A stretch of 64,000 nt of DNA from contig NC_135184.1 in NCBI RefSeq assembly GCF_041146795.1, positions 6,275,467 to 6,339,466 of the forward strand, given 5' to 3'. The notes under the pieces were generated by a model. That model was not told where the DNA came from and made no database searches. It saw nothing but the letters and a program-made list of their open reading frames with translations. Position 1 is the stretch's first letter, and every line of letters begins with the position of its first letter. The position numbers were made by a program, and so were the translations under genes. The stretch comes from Maylandia zebra (Eukaryota; Chordata; Actinopteri; Cichliformes; Cichlidae). This document shows positions 60,867 through 64,000 of this stretch, piece after piece.

Positions 60867-63800
60867 GTAACTTAGTGAGGTTCCATTATCGGACGGCGCT
60901 CCTGCCCTAATGAAAATAGATAATTTCGCGTAAAAGTGCTGCCGAGAAAGCACCAGGAGAATAAACTCCTCTCTTAAAATATGCTATCAGACGTGTTTAC
61001 TGAGGCTGACGTGGTAGTGGCACGCACTGCCAGAGTTAGGCTACTTTAAGTATAAGCGGTTCTTCCCCTAGTCTGGTTGTAGGGTTAATTTTACTCCCTA
61101 CCTCTTTGTGGAGATTTGGAGAAATATGTTAGCTAGAGGCCTGTCCGACAATGGATGTATCCCCTCCAAGCTTGTCAAAAAGCGTGGTGGTCAATCAAGG
61201 TGCATAATTACATGAAAAAATAAATAATGCATTTTATTTGCCTTGTATATATTTATTTTTTCTTGATACCCATTATTTACAAGGTATTAAGCAAATCACA
61301 GCGACTATTACGCAACAGCTGCTCTGAAACCCTTGTCTTACACATTTTTCCATGGATGCTGCAGTAGACTATTTATAACCGCTTGAGGAGGTATGAAATA
61401 GTAGTAGTAATCACGACCTGCTGGAAAAAGATATGCAGCAGGGATGAGGGGGCCAGTTTGGAAAGCTGCAACGAAATCAACAAGTGTTCGCGGTAATTAA
61501 ATAATTGAATCCTCTTACGTGGGGAGTCGCTCTCCTTATCATGCATTCTGCACCACTGCAGAATCTATATGGACTGTGTTCCTGTATTGATTGCCTGTGT
61601 CCTGCGTCCCTGTGCGCGTCCAATGGCACACGTATGATGTAAACAGCAGCCCAAAGCTGACAGTGCTATACACTGTGGTGTGCACTCAGTCAGGTTTCGC
61701 CACTGCTTTTGGTGGAAAAGCATGAAGTCCACAGCTCGTGATGGAAATTCTTATTCTTATTCTTATTCTTATTATTGTTATCATTAAAATCCCTATAATT
61801 TATCGGTTCAGGCAAAAGTTGACAACGCCATTAAATGTCATCTTATTTCTTTATATTAACTATGATTTTTGCAACTTCCCCTCATTTAAAAAAAGGGTCA
61901 TGTTTCAGCAGAAATACACGTATTGTGTCACTGAAGATGAGTCGTGAGGAGGACCACCGTGAAGAAGCCAGACTAAATTACTCGTCTTCCGGCGTAACCT
62001 TTCACAGTAAAGGGTTTCCCCTCCCCTTTCCGCAGCAGGGCCTTAATTTTGAAAGAGACCTGCAGTGACTTCCTTTGTCCTTGAGTCACTGTAGTCATCC
62101 GGAAGTCACGAAGGGTTGAGTCGCCTACGTGAGGGCGAGCTGGTGTGCTGTGATGTGCAATGTGCAAAGGAAACGTAAATAAGTTACTGTTACTGTGTGT
62201 GGATGTCATTTTATCCGTAAAATTAGGTTCTATGACGACAGTCTAATATAAGTGGAACATTTAAAAAAAAAAAAAAAAGGTGAAACAGTGATTTTGGTAT
62301 TTTTATGTGTCTAATAGCGTCACCATTCATTCATGTGATGTTCCAGAAACAGCACTAGAGTGTATTTATTGGACTTCTATATATCGATATTGGAGTGTAG
62401 TATCGGCTCTATGCGTGCAGTGCAGCAGCAGAGCCATTGTTGCCTTTGAGCCAGGCTGTTACATAACACACGGTGCCTATAGGCTCCTCTATGAGTGGAT
62501 GAATATTTCGTTTCTCAGTTGTCTCTGCAGCAGAAGGCAGCACATGAGCACCTGTGTAGAATGTAATAGAGCCAGCCTCTGTAGGAACTATGTGTAGGAG
62601 CGCATACTCCTGGCAGCAGCTGAGATTTAATTATAACTACACTTGGACATTGTTCCCGGGGCGTGAAAATGATGCGCACACAGTCCCACTCACCAGGGTC
62701 AAACGATAGCAGGACTAGCTTTTGAATGCCTTTCCTGGAGAATCTCTCTGCAGTGGAAGCCTTTAACAGCCTCGAGTGTCTTTAAGGAGTTTTTTCCCCG
62801 CTTGCCATTGTCACCAAGAATAATTAGGTTTGTTGTGATATAATAATCACATGTGGACAAAGTTTCTGATGTCTATGAGCACTGGTTCCATTTAACATTT
62901 CTTCTGAATGTGTATATTTTTACTACCCAGACATTAAAAATTAAAAAATACAAAACAAATACAAACCAAAGAAATGAACTGTAACTGCATGGTACTGTTA
63001 TAATGTAAGACAGTGTAATGCTAACGTTTTAAGAATCATTAAAGAGGATCTTTATGCTTTTCCTTATTTCCAGTCAAACCTTCTGTGTTTCAGACAGTGG
63101 ATGAACTGAGGATCTTCACCAAGGTTCAGATTAAGCCATATAAAGAATATGTAAACTGTAATTGAAGCAAAGCGTTTCTAATAGAGACTAAGAAAAAAAA
63201 ACACAGAGCTAGAAATATGGCTGATAGGCCTCTTTTAGTGTTACTTAATAAAAATTCCCTCTTTCTTAAAAGCAGAAACAATCGGTAGTTTTGTGAAATA
63301 TTTCAGGCTATTTTTCAGACTTTCATTTAGCAAACTTTACAGTTTTCTGAACTCACAGGAACATCGGTGCTTCATGTGCAATGACAAATTTTTGCCAAGG
63401 CAGATTTCCCGACCGCTGCGGAGAATACATGCCCAGACTGAGCTGGAGATGTTTAGTCATTGCAGCAGTCTGGGAGGAAATACTAACAGCATTTCATGAT
63501 TTGTGATTTAATCCAAGAGCTCAGCTGGGACACGACACACACACTCACACACACATACATGAGATGATAAATGAGATGTACTCACGGTCGCTGATCGCTC
63601 TTATCTGTCTGTGAAATCCTTATTATTTTTTTCTTTCTAATTTTGTAAAACTCAATTATAGTATCACACAATTCAGCTCAATTTTACTCATTTGCCAGGT
63701 CCCCTCTGACCAATCAGCACTTTGCAGGTCTATTAGCAACACTAGCTCCAACACAAAAAGAAACACAGTATGGAGGCCTGGATGTGGTTTCAGCCTGTTC

Positions 63801-64000
63801 AGTGTTTGCTAACGAGTGCTGACAGCACGGTGACTCCCCCACCCAACCCCCACCCCGTAGTGCATTTGTCTTAGATGTCACCTGCCTTATAATGCTGTTG
63901 CTACTTCCTCTAGGTCAGCAGGAGTAGTTTTGGTAAAGGGCAAGATAATTAATTATTTTACATAAAAGAGGTAGTTAATGATCATAAATAAGAGAAGTGA
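60867..64000 (+). other. pfkp: pfkp intron 1 (incomplete)
   Basis: At least 3.1 kb after the first coding exon with no sequence resembling exon 2 (GMNAAVRAVVR). AT-rich, with short CA runs near 63540. A faint L2-like tail (AGGAGTTTTTTCC...CCATTGTCACCAAG at about 62788-62820) may be present. Confidence 0.65.

Noticed and set aside
63530..63560. CRISPR-like or tandem array from CACA units
   Set aside because: Only short CA microsatellite runs; no spacer-repeat order, and the genome is a vertebrate.

Overview
The window is vertebrate nuclear DNA, almost certainly from a ray-finned (teleost) fish. It has GT-AG introns, long CA/GT microsatellites, decayed Tc1-like transposons with the familiar fish terminal repeat (CACTGGCCAC...GGTAC), L2/Rex-like LINE tails and a tRNA-derived SINE. 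There are no prokaryotic features; nearly all open frames outside the exons are chance or repeat-derived.

Layout. 1-2.7 kb: AT-rich intergenic DNA. About 2.74-3.03 kb: a CpG-rich 5' exon with a good splice donor at 3031/3032, interpreted as the promoter and first non-coding exon of ncoa2. 3.03-29.35 kb: a 26-kb first intron with microsatellites, a Tc1-like relic, three LINE relics, perfect hairpins and one candidate alternative 5' exon near 18.1 kb. 29.37-52.94 kb: 21 coding exons on the + strand that join in frame into a 1521-residue p160 nuclear receptor coactivator, best matched to NCOA2 (GRIP1/TIF2/SRC-2). It carries bHLH-PAS, three LxxLL boxes, the CBP/p300-binding AD1 helix and a Q-rich C-terminus. 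52.94-about 57.73 kb: a 4.8-kb 3'UTR ending at an AATAAA with a downstream GT-rich element. About 58.9-60.87 kb: promoter and first coding exon of a second + strand gene, an ATP-dependent 6-phosphofructokinase most like the platelet type (pfkp). Its later exons lie beyond the window; 60.87-64 kb is its first intron.

The two genes are in head-to-tail tandem, about 1.2 kb apart. One is a transcriptional coactivator for nuclear receptors, the other a glycolytic enzyme. No operon-like relation is implied.

No wholly new system was found. The points most worth a second look are: a C-terminal block in this NCOA2 that looks like NCOA1 and that human NCOA2 lacks (from memory of the human proteins); a stop-free 297-nt intron inside the PAS region; a GC-box/TATA/donor cluster just upstream of the PAS-A exon that could be an internal promoter; a NAGNAG acceptor; overlapping upstream ORFs in the 5' exon; CTCF-like cores, one on a splice donor; several perfect hairpins; and an unidentified coding-like remnant next to a repeat in intron 2. 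All alignments to known families were made by eye from memory; no search was run.
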